DNA of 64,000 nucleotides, from contig NZ_JAHEDV010000003.1 in assembly GCF_024641065.1 (NCBI RefSeq), forward strand, positions 1-64,000, read 5' to 3'. The translations under genes were made by a program, and so were the position numbers. The notes beneath the pieces were generated by a model. It was not told the origin of the DNA. It saw only the letters and a program-made list of their open reading frames with translations, and did not search any database. This document shows, piece after piece, positions 37,436 through 45,570 of this stretch (position 1 is the stretch's first letter; the number at the start of each line of letters is the position of its first letter). The stretch is from Rhodoluna sp. (lineage in GTDB: Bacteria; Actinomycetota; Actinomycetes; Actinomycetales; Microbacteriaceae).

Positions 37436-37845
37436 GAGAAAAGATTGCACGACTAGCTAACAAAAACTTGCCTGCCGTAAAGCAGGTAAAGCTCAAGCTG
37501 GTTCACATTGACTTTTGGTCAGCCGTGAAAGCTGGTTTTCTAGTCACTCTTGCCATGGGAATCGCCACCGTGGTCGGCCTATTCGTGGTTTGGTTGGCAA
37601 TCAGCAGCACCGGTGTCTTTGATAGCGTAAGTCAGCTAATCAACGGCGTTGTCGGAACCGAATCAGGTTCTGGCGCGGTTGACGTTGGTCAACAGTTGAG
37701 CTTGCCAAAGGTTATGACCTTTGCATTCACCATCGCACTGTTCAACATTGTGATCGGCACCATTCTTACCGGCGTATCAGCCCTGATCTTCAACGTGATC
37801 GGCCGCATTACCGGTGGAATCTCTGTGGGTTTCACAAACAACTAA
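37432..37845 (+). CDS. DUF3566 membrane protein
   Basis: 137 residues with two long hydrophobic segments (about 32-60 and 98-125) separated by an extracytoplasmic loop. The [17 protein letters not shown] start and the [12 protein letters not shown] end are typical of the DUF3566 proteins that follow gyrA in actinobacteria. GTG start overlaps the gyrA stop by 4 nt, so it is translated from the gyrase mRNA. Function unknown; the N-terminal disordered region common in mycobacteria is missing. Confidence 0.88.
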   Translation: MREKIARLANKNLPAVKQVKLKLVHIDFWSAVKAGFLVTLAMGIATVVGLFVVWLAISSTGVFDSVSQLINGVVGTESGSGAVDVGQQLSLPKVMTFAFTIALFNIVIGTILTGVSALIFNVIGRITGGISVGFTNN

Positions 37846-37864
37846 GGTCAATTCCAGGGTTATT

Positions 37865-37893
37865 TTGACCTTGGGCAAAAAACCTTGTATTCT
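37865..37893 (+). promoter_or_regulatory. tRNA promoter
   Basis: TTGACC, a 17-nt spacer, then TATTCT; the tRNA-Ile gene starts 15 nt downstream. Confidence 0.85.
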
Positions 37894-37907
37894 TGTGAGA
37901 GCTACAC

Positions 37908-37984
37908 GGGCCTATAGCTCAGGTGGTTAGAGCGCTTCACTGATAATGAAGAGGTCGGAGGTTCAAGTCCTCCTAGGCCCACCA
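37908..37984 (+). tRNA. tRNA-Ile (GAT)
   Basis: Cloverleaf with acceptor GGGCCTA/TAGGCCC, anticodon arm CTTCA-CTGATAA-TGAAG (anticodon GAT) and T-arm GGAGG-TTCAAGT-CCTCC. The 3' CCA is encoded. Confidence 0.97.
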
Positions 37985-38017
37985 GGAAGCCATCTCCACA
38001 AGAGAAGGCTCCCGAAC

Positions 38018-38090
38018 GGGGATTTAGCTCAGTTGGTAGAGCACCTGCTTTGCAAGCAGGGGGTCAGGGGTTCGACCCCCCTAATCTCCA
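38018..38090 (+). tRNA. tRNA-Ala (TGC)
   Basis: Acceptor GGGGATT/AATCTCC (one G-T), anticodon arm CTGCT-TTGCA-AGCAG with anticodon TGC, and T-arm GGGGG/CCCCC. No CCA is encoded (CGC follows), so CCA must be added. Follows tRNA-Ile by 33 nt, as in most actinobacteria. Confidence 0.97.
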
Positions 38091-38100
38091 CGCAAGTGGA

Positions 38101-38129
38101 AACACCCTCCAGAAATGGAGGGTGTTTTT
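38101..38129. terminator. Terminator after the tRNAs
   Basis: AACACCCTCC-AGAAAT-GGAGGGTGTT with TTT after it; perfect 10-bp stem. It can also serve the convergent MFS gene. Confidence 0.92.
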
Positions 38130-38144
38130 CTTTAACCAGATTTA

Positions 38145-39359
38145 TTAGTTGCCGGGCTTGGAGACTTTGTTTCCCGCACCGGTGGCGAAGATAAAAGTCA
38201 TAACCAGAGCCGCAACCAGCACTAACAACATGTTTGTCGCACCCCAGGCGTGAGCCAAGAATCCGAGGCTCGGAGGGCCAACCAAGAACGCCAGATAGCC
38301 GGCGCTGGCCACAAAGGCAACCTTGCGGGCAGGGTCTTCACCCTCACCTGCAGCTGAGAGATAAAGCGGAAAGCCAAGTGCAACGCCGCAACCCCAAAGC
38401 AAGGCACCAAACCAAGCTAGGTAGAGGTTGCCGCCAAAGATGATTAGCAACAGGCCAAGGATTCCGGCTGCGGCCAAAACCTGCAGGGTGCGAGCCTTTC
38501 CGAAACGGTCAGCCAGGTTGCCGCCGAAGAAGCGGGTCAGGGTCATTGCAGCCAACAGAATTGCATAGCCGATTCCGGCATTGGTGTCTGATGCTGAGTA
38601 GTCGTCAACTAGAGCAATGGTTAGCCAGTCATTCGAGGCACCCTCAGCAACAGTGATGCCGAGAATTCCAAGAGCTAAGAAGACAATGCGTCGGTCACTC
38701 CAGACAGCCTTGGCCGATTCCGGCTTATCTGTTGAGCCAGGGGCATCCTTGGGAGTCTTAATTTCAATACCGTTGCCTGGTGGCAATAGGCGAGCAGTTA
38801 GCAGAGGCACAGCAATCGTGATTGCACTGAGAATGTAGATCTGCCAGAGCAACGAGAAATCGATGGCAGCAGCACCGATGCCGATGGCTGCACCGATGAG
38901 TGAACCGATTGAGAAACCCGCGTGCATCTTTGGCAGGGCTGTTTTTCCCGTGGCTGTTTCGATAGCCGCTCCGTCAACGTTGATGCCAACGTCGGCGATG
39001 CCCATGCCTAAACCAGTGAAAAGGGCAAGAACCGCATAGCCAATCGGTAGCCCAGCGCTGATGAACGAAACCTGACCCACAAAGCCGATTGTCACAATGG
39101 TGATGCCGGTGAGAATCGCGATGCGGGTGCCGAATCTCGCGATGAACTTGCCTGCGAGGGTGACAGAAACAATCGAGCCGATCGAACCAAAGAACAGAAT
39201 CAGCCCAAGCTCGGCCGTAGTGACATGAACCAGTTCACGCACCAGCGGAAATCTCACCATGAGTGATGAGAAGGTCATGCCAAAAATGGTGAAGTAAACC
39301 AAAATGGTGATGTGCCAGGCGCGAACCGCTTTGGCAGAGAAATCTGCAGCAAAAGTCAT
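38145..39359 (-). CDS. MFS transporter
   Basis: 404 residues, about 12 membrane segments in two halves joined by a central charged loop (about 190-215). Short motifs such as NLADRFGKARTL match the loop-2/3 pattern. No substrate can be read; the overall shape resembles sugar/fucose-permease or YbjJ-like transporters. TAGTCT ends 6 nt before the ATG, indicating a leaderless mRNA. It is not in an operon. Confidence 0.85.
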   Translation of the reverse strand: MTFAADFSAKAVRAWHITILVYFTIFGMTFSSLMVRFPLVRELVHVTTAELGLILFFGSIGSIVSVTLAGKFIARFGTRIAILTGITIVTIGFVGQVSFISAGLPIGYAVLALFTGLGMGIADVGINVDGAAIETATGKTALPKMHAGFSIGSLIGAAIGIGAAAIDFSLLWQIYILSAITIAVPLLTARLLPPGNGIEIKTPKDAPGSTDKPESAKAVWSDRRIVFLALGILGITVAEGASNDWLTIALVDDYSASDTNAGIGYAILLAAMTLTRFFGGNLADRFGKARTLQVLAAAGILGLLLIIFGGNLYLAWFGALLWGCGVALGFPLYLSAAGEGEDPARKVAFVASAGYLAFLVGPPSLGFLAHAWGATNMLLVLVAALVMTFIFATGAGNKVSKPGN

Positions 39360-39410
39360 GGCTAAAGACTAATACCTTTCAAATGATTGGTGTTTATCAA
39401 ATTAGGTGAA

Positions 39411-40016
39411 TTAACTGAGGTCGGTGAACGCCAAACTGAATGCAATTGCAAGCATTACGGCCGCGATTGCAAGATCGAGCACTCGCCAAAAGATGGGTCT
39501 GGCCATAAGCTTTGAGGCTGCCCGAGCGCCAAAACCGATGGTGCAGAACCAAAGCACTGAAGCGGCCGCGGCACCGGCACCGAATAGCCAACGCGAATCT
39601 CCGAACTGTGCCCCGAGGGTTCCTAGAAAAAGCACGGTGTCGAGATAGACATGCGGGTTTAGATATGTGAGCCCCAAAACAGCGATGGCCACAGCCCAGG
39701 CAGATTTAGGTTCAGCCTCAGACGGCAGTAGAACCTCGGTTTTGAAAGCGCTAACTGCTGATCGAATCGCGAATAACAATAAATAGCCGACGCCAACAAC
39801 TCTTAGAATTTCGAGAACCAGCGGCATCTGACGAATGATTGTGCCGAAGCCGCCAATGCCCAAGAAAATCAAGAGAGCATCAGAGACGGCACAAATGAGA
39901 ACTACAAGAAAAATATGATTTCGAGCAAGACCCTGACGCAACACATAGGCGTTCTGAGCGCCAATCGCCACGATCAGCGAGAGCCCAGTTAGAAAGCCGG
40001 TCAGTAAAACGTCCAT
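39411..40016 (-). CDS. LysE/ArgO-family amino acid exporter
   Basis: 201 residues, about six membrane segments. N-terminal LLTGFLTGLSLIVAIGAQNAYVL and VYLDTVLFLGTLGAQF match LysE/ArgO exporters of basic amino acids. The ATG at 40016 is used; TAGACT ends exactly 6 nt before it, while an earlier TTG at 40019 has no support. Divergent from the DUF305 gene with 60 bp between. Confidence 0.86.
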   Translation of the reverse strand: MDVLLTGFLTGLSLIVAIGAQNAYVLRQGLARNHIFLVVLICAVSDALLIFLGIGGFGTIIRQMPLVLEILRVVGVGYLLLFAIRSAVSAFKTEVLLPSEAEPKSAWAVAIAVLGLTYLNPHVYLDTVLFLGTLGAQFGDSRWLFGAGAAAASVLWFCTIGFGARAASKLMARPIFWRVLDLAIAAVMLAIAFSLAFTDLS

Positions 40017-40076
40017 CAAGCGAGTCTAGCCAAACACTCACAGCGAACGCCCAGACATCCGTGCTTAATTGAAGTC

Positions 40077-40661
40077 ATGAATAAAACCTCGAAGCGTTCA
40101 AAGTTCATTGCGATTTCTATTGCCACCGCGGCTACCGCAACTTTGCTAACCGGATGCACGATTAACATCAATCAGCCAAACGCAAGCAGCATGAACGGAA
40201 TGCACCAAGGTCACGGTACCTATTCGGGCACCGATGTAATGTTCGCGCAAATGATGATTCCTCACCACCAGCAGGCAGTCGATATGTCGGTGCTGGCTGA
40301 GACCAACACCACAAATCCCGAAATTTTGGCTTTGGCTAAGCAGATTAAAGAAGCTCAGGCCCCCGAGATCACCCAAATGAAAAAGTGGCTGACCGATTCA
40401 GATGCATCCATGGATATGGGTCACGACATGGGAATGAACGGGATGCTCTCAGACACGCAAATGGATGCCCTAAAGGCTGCCAAGGGCGCTGATTTTGACA
40501 AGCTCTATCTCGAAGGAATGATCGAACACCACAAGGGTGCAATTCAGATGGCCCAGATGATTGCGAACTCAGATAATGATGAGGCCCGCGCGCTTGCCGA
40601 GGCAATCACTAGCTCACAAACCGAAGAAATTGAATACATGCAAGGTTTGCTCGGCCAATAA
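40077..40661 (+). CDS. DUF305 lipoprotein
   Basis: 194 residues, a signal peptide with lipobox (ATLLTGC) followed by a four-helix ferritin-like DUF305 domain. The repeat MIPHHQQAVDMS and MIEHHKGAIQMA provides histidine/methionine sites; extra Met/His motifs (MNGMHQGHG, MDMGHDMGMNGM) suggest copper binding. Members are often linked to copper handling, but no copper gene is nearby. TTAATT ends 6 nt before the ATG (leaderless type). Confidence 0.86.
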   Translation: MNKTSKRSKFIAISIATAATATLLTGCTININQPNASSMNGMHQGHGTYSGTDVMFAQMMIPHHQQAVDMSVLAETNTTNPEILALAKQIKEAQAPEITQMKKWLTDSDASMDMGHDMGMNGMLSDTQMDALKAAKGADFDKLYLEGMIEHHKGAIQMAQMIANSDNDEARALAEAITSSQTEEIEYMQGLLGQ

Positions 40662-40675
40662 CCCACAATAGAGCC

Positions 40676-40924
40676 ATGGATGAATCTGCCTATTTGGCGC
40701 TCTTCACAGTAATTAGTTTCACAATGCTGTCACTTGGTTCACTGGTGCTTGCGTTGATTACCCGGCAAGCCGAGGGCAATCGCAGCTTTGCGATCATCCT
40801 TGCCCTGTTTTCGATGATTCTCGGCGGCTATGTTGCAGTGGCAATTGACCAACGCGGGGTAATTGCCGCTCTAGTTGGCGCAGTTGCGCTGATTATTTCG
40901 CTTAGACGATCTCGGCGCCAATAA
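40676..40924 (+). CDS. Small three-TM membrane protein, unknown function
   Basis: 82 residues with three hydrophobic segments (about 5-27, 35-53 and 59-76) and a basic tail (RRSRRQ). Family not recognised. It lies 14 nt after the DUF305 gene but has its own CACAAT hexamer ending 6 nt before the ATG, the same arrangement as the holin-like gene. Its 3' end overlaps the convergent oxidoreductase by 23 nt. Confidence 0.6.
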   Translation: MDESAYLALFTVISFTMLSLGSLVLALITRQAEGNRSFAIILALFSMILGGYVAVAIDQRGVIAALVGAVALIISLRRSRRQ

Positions 40925-41918
40925 GCCGAATTACTTCGGCGCAAACTTCGAGGTTTGCAATTGAGTCGGCGTGTGATTCGTGAGGCGACTCAAGTAGCCC
41001 CTGCTCAATGAAGCTAGCCATGGCAGTGGCTTGATATGAGAGACCCTCATGCCCGATTTTGTTTGGGTCAACCCAAAGCTCAGGTTGAGCATAAAAATCA
41101 ACATCGGCAATGGCCACCGATGAAGGAATGCAGAATTCAGGTCCCACAGTCAACTTGGCCTTGGATCCGGCAACTTGCCCGATGCCGGTGATAGATGCGC
41201 GCGCTGAAACCAGGATGTAGGCACGGGCGCCAGATTCGTAGTTCAACTGAACTGAAACTTCTTCTTCGATTCCATTCGGGTGAAGAACGCCTTGCGCGGT
41301 GATTGAACTTGGGTTTCCCAAGAAGCTTTGAACGAAGCTCACCGGATAGATACCCATGTCGAAAAACGGGTCACCGTGGCCCTTCTTCCAGAGACGAGGA
41401 ATCTCTAGGTTCGCCTGGCACATGCTCACGTTCACCATGTCGATTTCACCTAGAGTTCCATCGGCAATTACCTGGCGAATGATGTCGTACTGAGGGAGGT
41501 AGCGAGTCCACATCGCCTCCATTGCCAAAACTCCGGCAGCTTTCGCGGCAGCAAAAATCTCTTTAGCCTCTTCGACATCCAAGGTGATTGGTTTTTCAAT
41601 CAGCACGTGCTTGCCAGCTGCAATTGCCTGAAGTGCGTGATCGCGGTGTTGGGTTGGCAGCGTTGGAATGTAAACCACGTCGATGTCTTCGCGCGCAAGA
41701 AGGTCTTCATAGTTGTCATGAAATTCAATGCCGAATCTTGCAGCGAAATCTTCAGCCTTGCCAGGTGTGCGAGAGGCCACGGCAACAATTTGCTGTTGCG
41801 TGTGCTTTTGAACGCCTGAAACGAAAGCTTCAGCGATTCCGGCGGCACCCATCACACCCCAGCGCAATGAAGGCACTGATGCAGGGTCGATGATGTTTGG
41901 CTTTGGCAGACTAATCAT
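40902..41918 (-). CDS. Gfo/Idh/MocA-family oxidoreductase
   Basis: NAD(P)-dependent dehydrogenase, about 338 residues. Rossmann start RWGVMGAAGIAEAFVSG, and the dinucleotide/substrate motif VLIEKPITLD (EKP) is intact, followed by AMEAMWTRYLP. It is probably a sugar or dihydrodiol-type dehydrogenase; substrate unknown. The start at 41918 is supported by TACAAT ending exactly 6 nt upstream, the clearest leaderless promoter in the window; an upstream frame to 41936 would cross it. Confidence 0.86.
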   Translation of the reverse strand: MISLPKPNIIDPASVPSLRWGVMGAAGIAEAFVSGVQKHTQQQIVAVASRTPGKAEDFAARFGIEFHDNYEDLLAREDIDVVYIPTLPTQHRDHALQAIAAGKHVLIEKPITLDVEEAKEIFAAAKAAGVLAMEAMWTRYLPQYDIIRQVIADGTLGEIDMVNVSMCQANLEIPRLWKKGHGDPFFDMGIYPVSFVQSFLGNPSSITAQGVLHPNGIEEEVSVQLNYESGARAYILVSARASITGIGQVAGSKAKLTVGPEFCIPSSVAIADVDFYAQPELWVDPNKIGHEGLSYQATAMASFIEQGLLESPHESHADSIANLEVCAEVIRLIGAEIV

Positions 41919-41940
41919 GAGTTGATTGTATGCCACTTTG

Positions 41941-42993
41941 TTAAGACAAAGACCTCGAAATAATCTCTCGCGCTAATTCATAATCGAGGCGACGGCGCCG
42001 GCGACCAGTCTTCATGTTTCCTTTGAAAGGCGCCAAAACCAGGTCGTGAGATTGCTCTCGAATTTCGTTCAGTAACTTATTGGCACGAACCACAAAGCCT
42101 GGCAGATCTTGGTCGGCCAGCGTCGGCAACTCGATGTAAGTCATGAGTCTTGAACTAACTTTGATTCGATTTGCCGGGTAATCGAAATCTTCGGCCAGCA
42201 TGAAAACAATTGGGGTTTTGCCGTCAGCACCGTCAACTGCCCTCAGGCCGATTCGGCCATCAGCAACATTGAACACAGCTGGTTTTCCACGGCGACCACC
42301 TTTGCCACGGCAGCTCATGATTTGGCTAAGCGTGCCGATGAGTCGTTCATTGATAAAAACATTTCCGGCTCCTTCAACCCCTGCCGGACCAAAACATGCC
42401 ACCAGCGCAGGGGCATCTGTGTCATCAAAAAGCTCACCTTCGATTACCGAGATAACCGCAAGTCGGTCTTTGGCAAAAGTCGAAAGCAAAAAGGTCTCGG
42501 GCAAAATGGCAACCACATAATCGGCTGACGCCAGACAGCGATCTAGAGCGAGCTTCCAGAGATTGTCGTAGCCCTGCTTGAAATAGCTGGCCACCAATGA
42601 ATTCACACCCTTGCGCTTAGCCGAGTGGTTAGCGAGGTAGGGCGGGTTGGTCACGATCACTGACTTCTCAGAGTTTGGCACCTGCTTGAGCGAGTCATTC
42701 TTAGGCCAAAGGTCGTTCGAGATATCAAGACCATGAACACGGATGCCGTATTCGCCCGCAATTAAATCAAGTAGGTGACCATCACCAGCGAAAGGGTCGA
42801 GAACCGAGGCAACTTGGCCTGCAGAGGTTTGATTGAGAAAGGCGAATGACAAGAATTCGCGCACCGGCTGATTTAGCCAAGCCGCATCGGTAGTGAAAAA
42901 ATTGCCGCGAGAAACTTTATCGGCATCGATTTGAACCGTTCGACCACGATTGGCCGAAACCAGCATCTCGCCTAGCGAACGCTTATTCGGCAT
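41941..42993 (-). CDS. N6-adenine DNA methyltransferase-like protein (orphan)
   Basis: 350 residues. SAM-binding motif I (SVLDPFAGDGHLLDLI) precedes catalytic motif IV (IVTNPPYLANHS), the order of gamma-class, TaqI-like N6-adenine methyltransferases; the C-terminal half could recognise DNA. No restriction endonuclease or specificity gene is adjacent. The start at 42993 overlaps the end of the upstream membrane-protein gene by 11 nt and has AGAGG just before it. An RNA or protein target is not excluded. Confidence 0.72.
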   Translation of the reverse strand: MPNKRSLGEMLVSANRGRTVQIDADKVSRGNFFTTDAAWLNQPVREFLSFAFLNQTSAGQVASVLDPFAGDGHLLDLIAGEYGIRVHGLDISNDLWPKNDSLKQVPNSEKSVIVTNPPYLANHSAKRKGVNSLVASYFKQGYDNLWKLALDRCLASADYVVAILPETFLLSTFAKDRLAVISVIEGELFDDTDAPALVACFGPAGVEGAGNVFINERLIGTLSQIMSCRGKGGRRGKPAVFNVADGRIGLRAVDGADGKTPIVFMLAEDFDYPANRIKVSSRLMTYIELPTLADQDLPGFVVRANKLLNEIREQSHDLVLAPFKGNMKTGRRRRRLDYELAREIISRSLS

Positions 42994-43267
42994 CCTCTGA
43001 ATCAGTCTCGGGTTCAACCGGCATCCACTCAGAATCTTCAGCAGCTTCTTTGTCTTCAGGCTTCAGCAGCGAATAAGCAATAACAGCTGCAGTTGCCGCA
43101 ACCAAACCAATTGCAACCCAACCGACTACCGGATTCTTGGCCTCTTTGGCAATTCGCTTGGCTACTTTTTTGCCTTGGCGACGGGAGGTATCCCAGGCGT
43201 CGTCAAAGTAGTCGCCAAAATCGGGGAGTACCTCGAGAAGGTCGTGCCAGTTCATTTTCTTAGCCAT
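42983..43267 (-). CDS. Single-TM small protein, unknown function
   Basis: 94 residues: an N-terminal segment (MNWHDLLEVLPDFGDYFDDAW), a basic stretch (RRQGKKVAKRIAKEAKN), one TM helix (VVGWVAIGLVAATAAVIAYSLL) and an acidic tail. Start 43267 is supported by CAGACT ending 6 nt upstream. Coupled to the methyltransferase gene by an 11-nt overlap; no functional link is known. Confidence 0.65.
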   Translation of the reverse strand: MAKKMNWHDLLEVLPDFGDYFDDAWDTSRRQGKKVAKRIAKEAKNPVVGWVAIGLVAATAAVIAYSLLKPEDKEAAEDSEWMPVEPETDSEDAE

Positions 43268-43309
43268 GCCTCTAGTCTGCCAGAGACCAAGCCGTGAGAG
43301 AATAAGAGA

Positions 43310-43840
43310 ATGACTGCACACACTTCAGTAGCGACCATTCACACAAACCATGGCGCCATCAAAATCAACCTTTTCGGTAACCACGCACCTAAGACCGTTG
43401 CAAACTTCGAGGGTCTAGCAACTGGTGAAATCGAGTGGAAAGACCCACGTTCAGGCGTGGTTCAGACCAACAAGCCGCTATACAACGGCGTGATCTTTCA
43501 CCGCATCATCTCTCAGTTCATGCTTCAGGGTGGAGACCCAACCGGCACCGGAATGGGTGGCCCTGGTTACCAGTTCGGCGACGAGATCAACGCAGAGTTG
43601 AACTTTAACGAGCCTTATAAGTTGGCTATGGCTAACGCTGGCCCGGGAACCAACGGTTCACAGTTCTTCATCACCACCGCTCCAACCACTTGGCTTTTCG
43701 GCAAGCACACCGTTTTTGGTGAAGTTGCTGACGAGGTTTCTAAGAAGGTTGTCGACAAGATTGAAGGCGTTGACACCGACAGCCGCGACAAGCCACTTGT
43801 TGACGTGATCATCGAGTCAATCACCATCGAGAAGATCTAG
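43310..43840 (+). CDS. Peptidyl-prolyl cis-trans isomerase (cyclophilin)
   Basis: 176 residues of cyclophilin fold. The catalytic arginine is in FHRIISQFMLQGGDPTGTG; NAGPGTNGSQFFITT and WLFGKHTVFGEV are standard. No signal peptide, so cytoplasmic. In actinobacteria this gene usually precedes a rhomboid protease, as here (4 nt later). GAGAAT ends 6 nt before the ATG. Confidence 0.94.
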   Translation: MTAHTSVATIHTNHGAIKINLFGNHAPKTVANFEGLATGEIEWKDPRSGVVQTNKPLYNGVIFHRIISQFMLQGGDPTGTGMGGPGYQFGDEINAELNFNEPYKLAMANAGPGTNGSQFFITTAPTTWLFGKHTVFGEVADEVSKKVVDKIEGVDTDSRDKPLVDVIIESITIEKI

Positions 43841-43844
43841 TTTT

Positions 43845-44516
43845 TTGAATTTTCTTCGTAATTCATACAGACAAGCGCCGCTAACCACGGCGCTTGTCTT
43901 ATTGAACGTGGTGTTGTGGCTACTTCAGCTGGTTCCTGGGCTTTACCTAACCGACCGCTTGGTATTCACTCCGCTGGCTATGGGTTCTTCTGAGCCATGG
44001 AGAGCCATCACCGCTGGCTTCATTCACAGCCCCGACCTGCCGTTTCACCTGTTGATCAACATGTATTCGGTTTACATCTTTGGCCAGGTGCTTGAGCCGA
44101 TGCTTGGCAAAGTTCGATTTGCCGCGCTTTATCTGATCTCTATTTTTGGCGGATCAGTCGCAGTTATGTTCTTGGCACCTGCCATGACTTTTGTGTATGG
44201 CGCTTCGTCAGCTGTGTTTGGTTTGATGGCGGCATATCTTGTAGTTCTTCGCTCACTTGGCGGCAGCTCACAAGGCATGGTTGGTCTAATTGCACTAAAC
44301 CTTGTTATCGGCTTTATCTTGCCGGGCATCAGCTGGCAGGCGCACGTTGGCGGTCTGCTTGCCGGAGGCGCAGTTGCTTCGGTTTATGCGAACACCCGTG
44401 GCCCAAAGCAGCAAACCGCTCAAAAGATTTCGGTTGTAGTAATCGTCATTATTTTTATTGCGTTGGCGATTTATCGACTGCAACAAATAACTTCCGGGTC
44501 GATGCTGTCGTTCTGA
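43845..44516 (+). CDS. Rhomboid-family intramembrane serine protease
   Basis: 223 residues with about six or seven membrane segments. Catalytic serine in VYGASSAVFGLM (GxSxxxG) and catalytic histidine in WQAHVGGLLAGG are both present; the INMYSVYIFGQVLE loop region fits as well. It starts with TTG 4 nt after the cyclophilin stop. Substrates unknown. The adjacent crgA lies beyond a shared terminator. Confidence 0.9.
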   Translation: MNFLRNSYRQAPLTTALVLLNVVLWLLQLVPGLYLTDRLVFTPLAMGSSEPWRAITAGFIHSPDLPFHLLINMYSVYIFGQVLEPMLGKVRFAALYLISIFGGSVAVMFLAPAMTFVYGASSAVFGLMAAYLVVLRSLGGSSQGMVGLIALNLVIGFILPGISWQAHVGGLLAGGAVASVYANTRGPKQQTAQKISVVVIVIIFIALAIYRLQQITSGSMLSF

Positions 44517-44535
44517 TTTAGCTAAGGCTTAAAAC

Positions 44536-44569
44536 AAATCCGCCCAACCAAAAAGTTGGGCGGATTTTT
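44536..44569. terminator. Bidirectional terminator between rhomboid gene and crgA
   Basis: AAATCCGCCCAAC-CAAAAA-GTTGGGCGGATTT with TT after it; perfect 13-bp stem. Confidence 0.94.
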
Positions 44570-44584
44570 AAATTCACGGCTGAA

Positions 44585-44836
44585 TTACTTCCAGCGGGTT
44601 GCCATCATGAAGCCCACCATCGAGATTCCGAAACCAATCAGAATGTTCCAGTTCTCAAGGTTCCACGGGGTGCCGGCACCTAGAGGAAACTGTGCGCTGG
44701 TCACGTAATAGGTGATGATCCAGACCAGACCCAAAAGCATGAAACCAAACATGGTTGGTTTGAACCATGCAGGGTTGACCTGTTCTTCTCGGCGCTCGGC
44801 GCGAACCTTTGGGGCCTTTAGTTTCTTTTCAGACAT
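44585..44836 (-). CDS. crgA: Cell division protein CrgA
   Basis: 83 residues with a basic N-terminal tail and two membrane segments (about 28-45 and 62-80); NPAWFKPTMFGFMLLGLVWI and NWNILIGFGISMVGFMMATR are family hallmarks. It binds FtsZ and penicillin-binding proteins in actinobacteria. TAGAAT ends 6 nt before the ATG, a near-ideal leaderless promoter. Divergent from the amidotransferase gene by 58 bp. Confidence 0.94.
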   Translation of the reverse strand: MSEKKLKAPKVRAERREEQVNPAWFKPTMFGFMLLGLVWIITYYVTSAQFPLGAGTPWNLENWNILIGFGISMVGFMMATRWK

Positions 44837-44894
44837 GCCCCAATTCTAGCGGGAGTAGGCCTGTTGTCGCATTGCGAAGTAGGCTTAACTCAAC

Positions 44895-45548
44895 ATGGTC
44901 AAGATTCTGGTACTCGACAATTACGACAGTTTTGTCTACACACTTAACGGTTATCTGCAGCAGCTAGGCGCAGAGACTGAGGTTTTGCGCAACGACATCG
45001 TGAGTGAAGCCGATCTTCCTGAATTGCTAGCCAAGTATGACGCCGTGCTGCTTAGCCCAGGCCCAGGCACTCCGGCCGAAGCGGGTTTGAGCATCCCAGT
45101 GGTAAAACAAGCACTCAAAACGGGCCAATCAGTTTTTGGCGTTTGCCTTGGCCACCAATCGATCGCAGAGGCAATGGGTGCAACGGTTACGAGCGCCGAA
45201 GAGCTAATGCACGGCAAGACCTCTCAGGTTGCCCACGACGAATCTTTGATTTACCAGAACGTTCCAAACACCTTCACAGCCACTCGCTATCACTCGCTTG
45301 CAGTGGTCGATTCAACCGTTCCAGAAGATTTAATTGTCACTAGTCGCACGGCCAAGGGTGAAAACTCAAAGGGCGGAGTGATTATGGGTTTGCAGCACAA
45401 GACCCTGCCAATTTATGGAGTGCAGTTTCACCCTGAGTCGGTGCTAACCCAGGGCGGTTATCAAATGCTCGGAAACTGGCTCGAGTCGATTGGCCTAAAA
45501 GGCGCAGCCGAGCGTGCAAAATCGCTTAGCCCAATGGTTCGGTTCTAA
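44895..45548 (+). CDS. Glutamine amidotransferase (anthranilate/aminodeoxychorismate synthase component II)
   Basis: 217 residues, class I glutaminase: nucleophile Cys in GVCLGHQSIAEAMG, catalytic His/Glu in GVQFHPESV. It supplies ammonia for anthranilate (trpG) or aminodeoxychorismate (pabA); the window cannot decide between these. Located between crgA and pknB, the standard actinobacterial position. It ends 22 nt before the convergent pknB. Confidence 0.88.
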   Translation: MVKILVLDNYDSFVYTLNGYLQQLGAETEVLRNDIVSEADLPELLAKYDAVLLSPGPGTPAEAGLSIPVVKQALKTGQSVFGVCLGHQSIAEAMGATVTSAEELMHGKTSQVAHDESLIYQNVPNTFTATRYHSLAVVDSTVPEDLIVTSRTAKGENSKGGVIMGLQHKTLPIYGVQFHPESVLTQGGYQMLGNWLESIGLKGAAERAKSLSPMVRF

Positions 45549-45570
45549 ATCAAGCTTGTCGATCTAAAAC

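Noticed and set aside
37946-38194. 82-residue plus-strand frame
   Set aside because: It covers the end of tRNA-Ile, all of tRNA-Ala and the following terminator.
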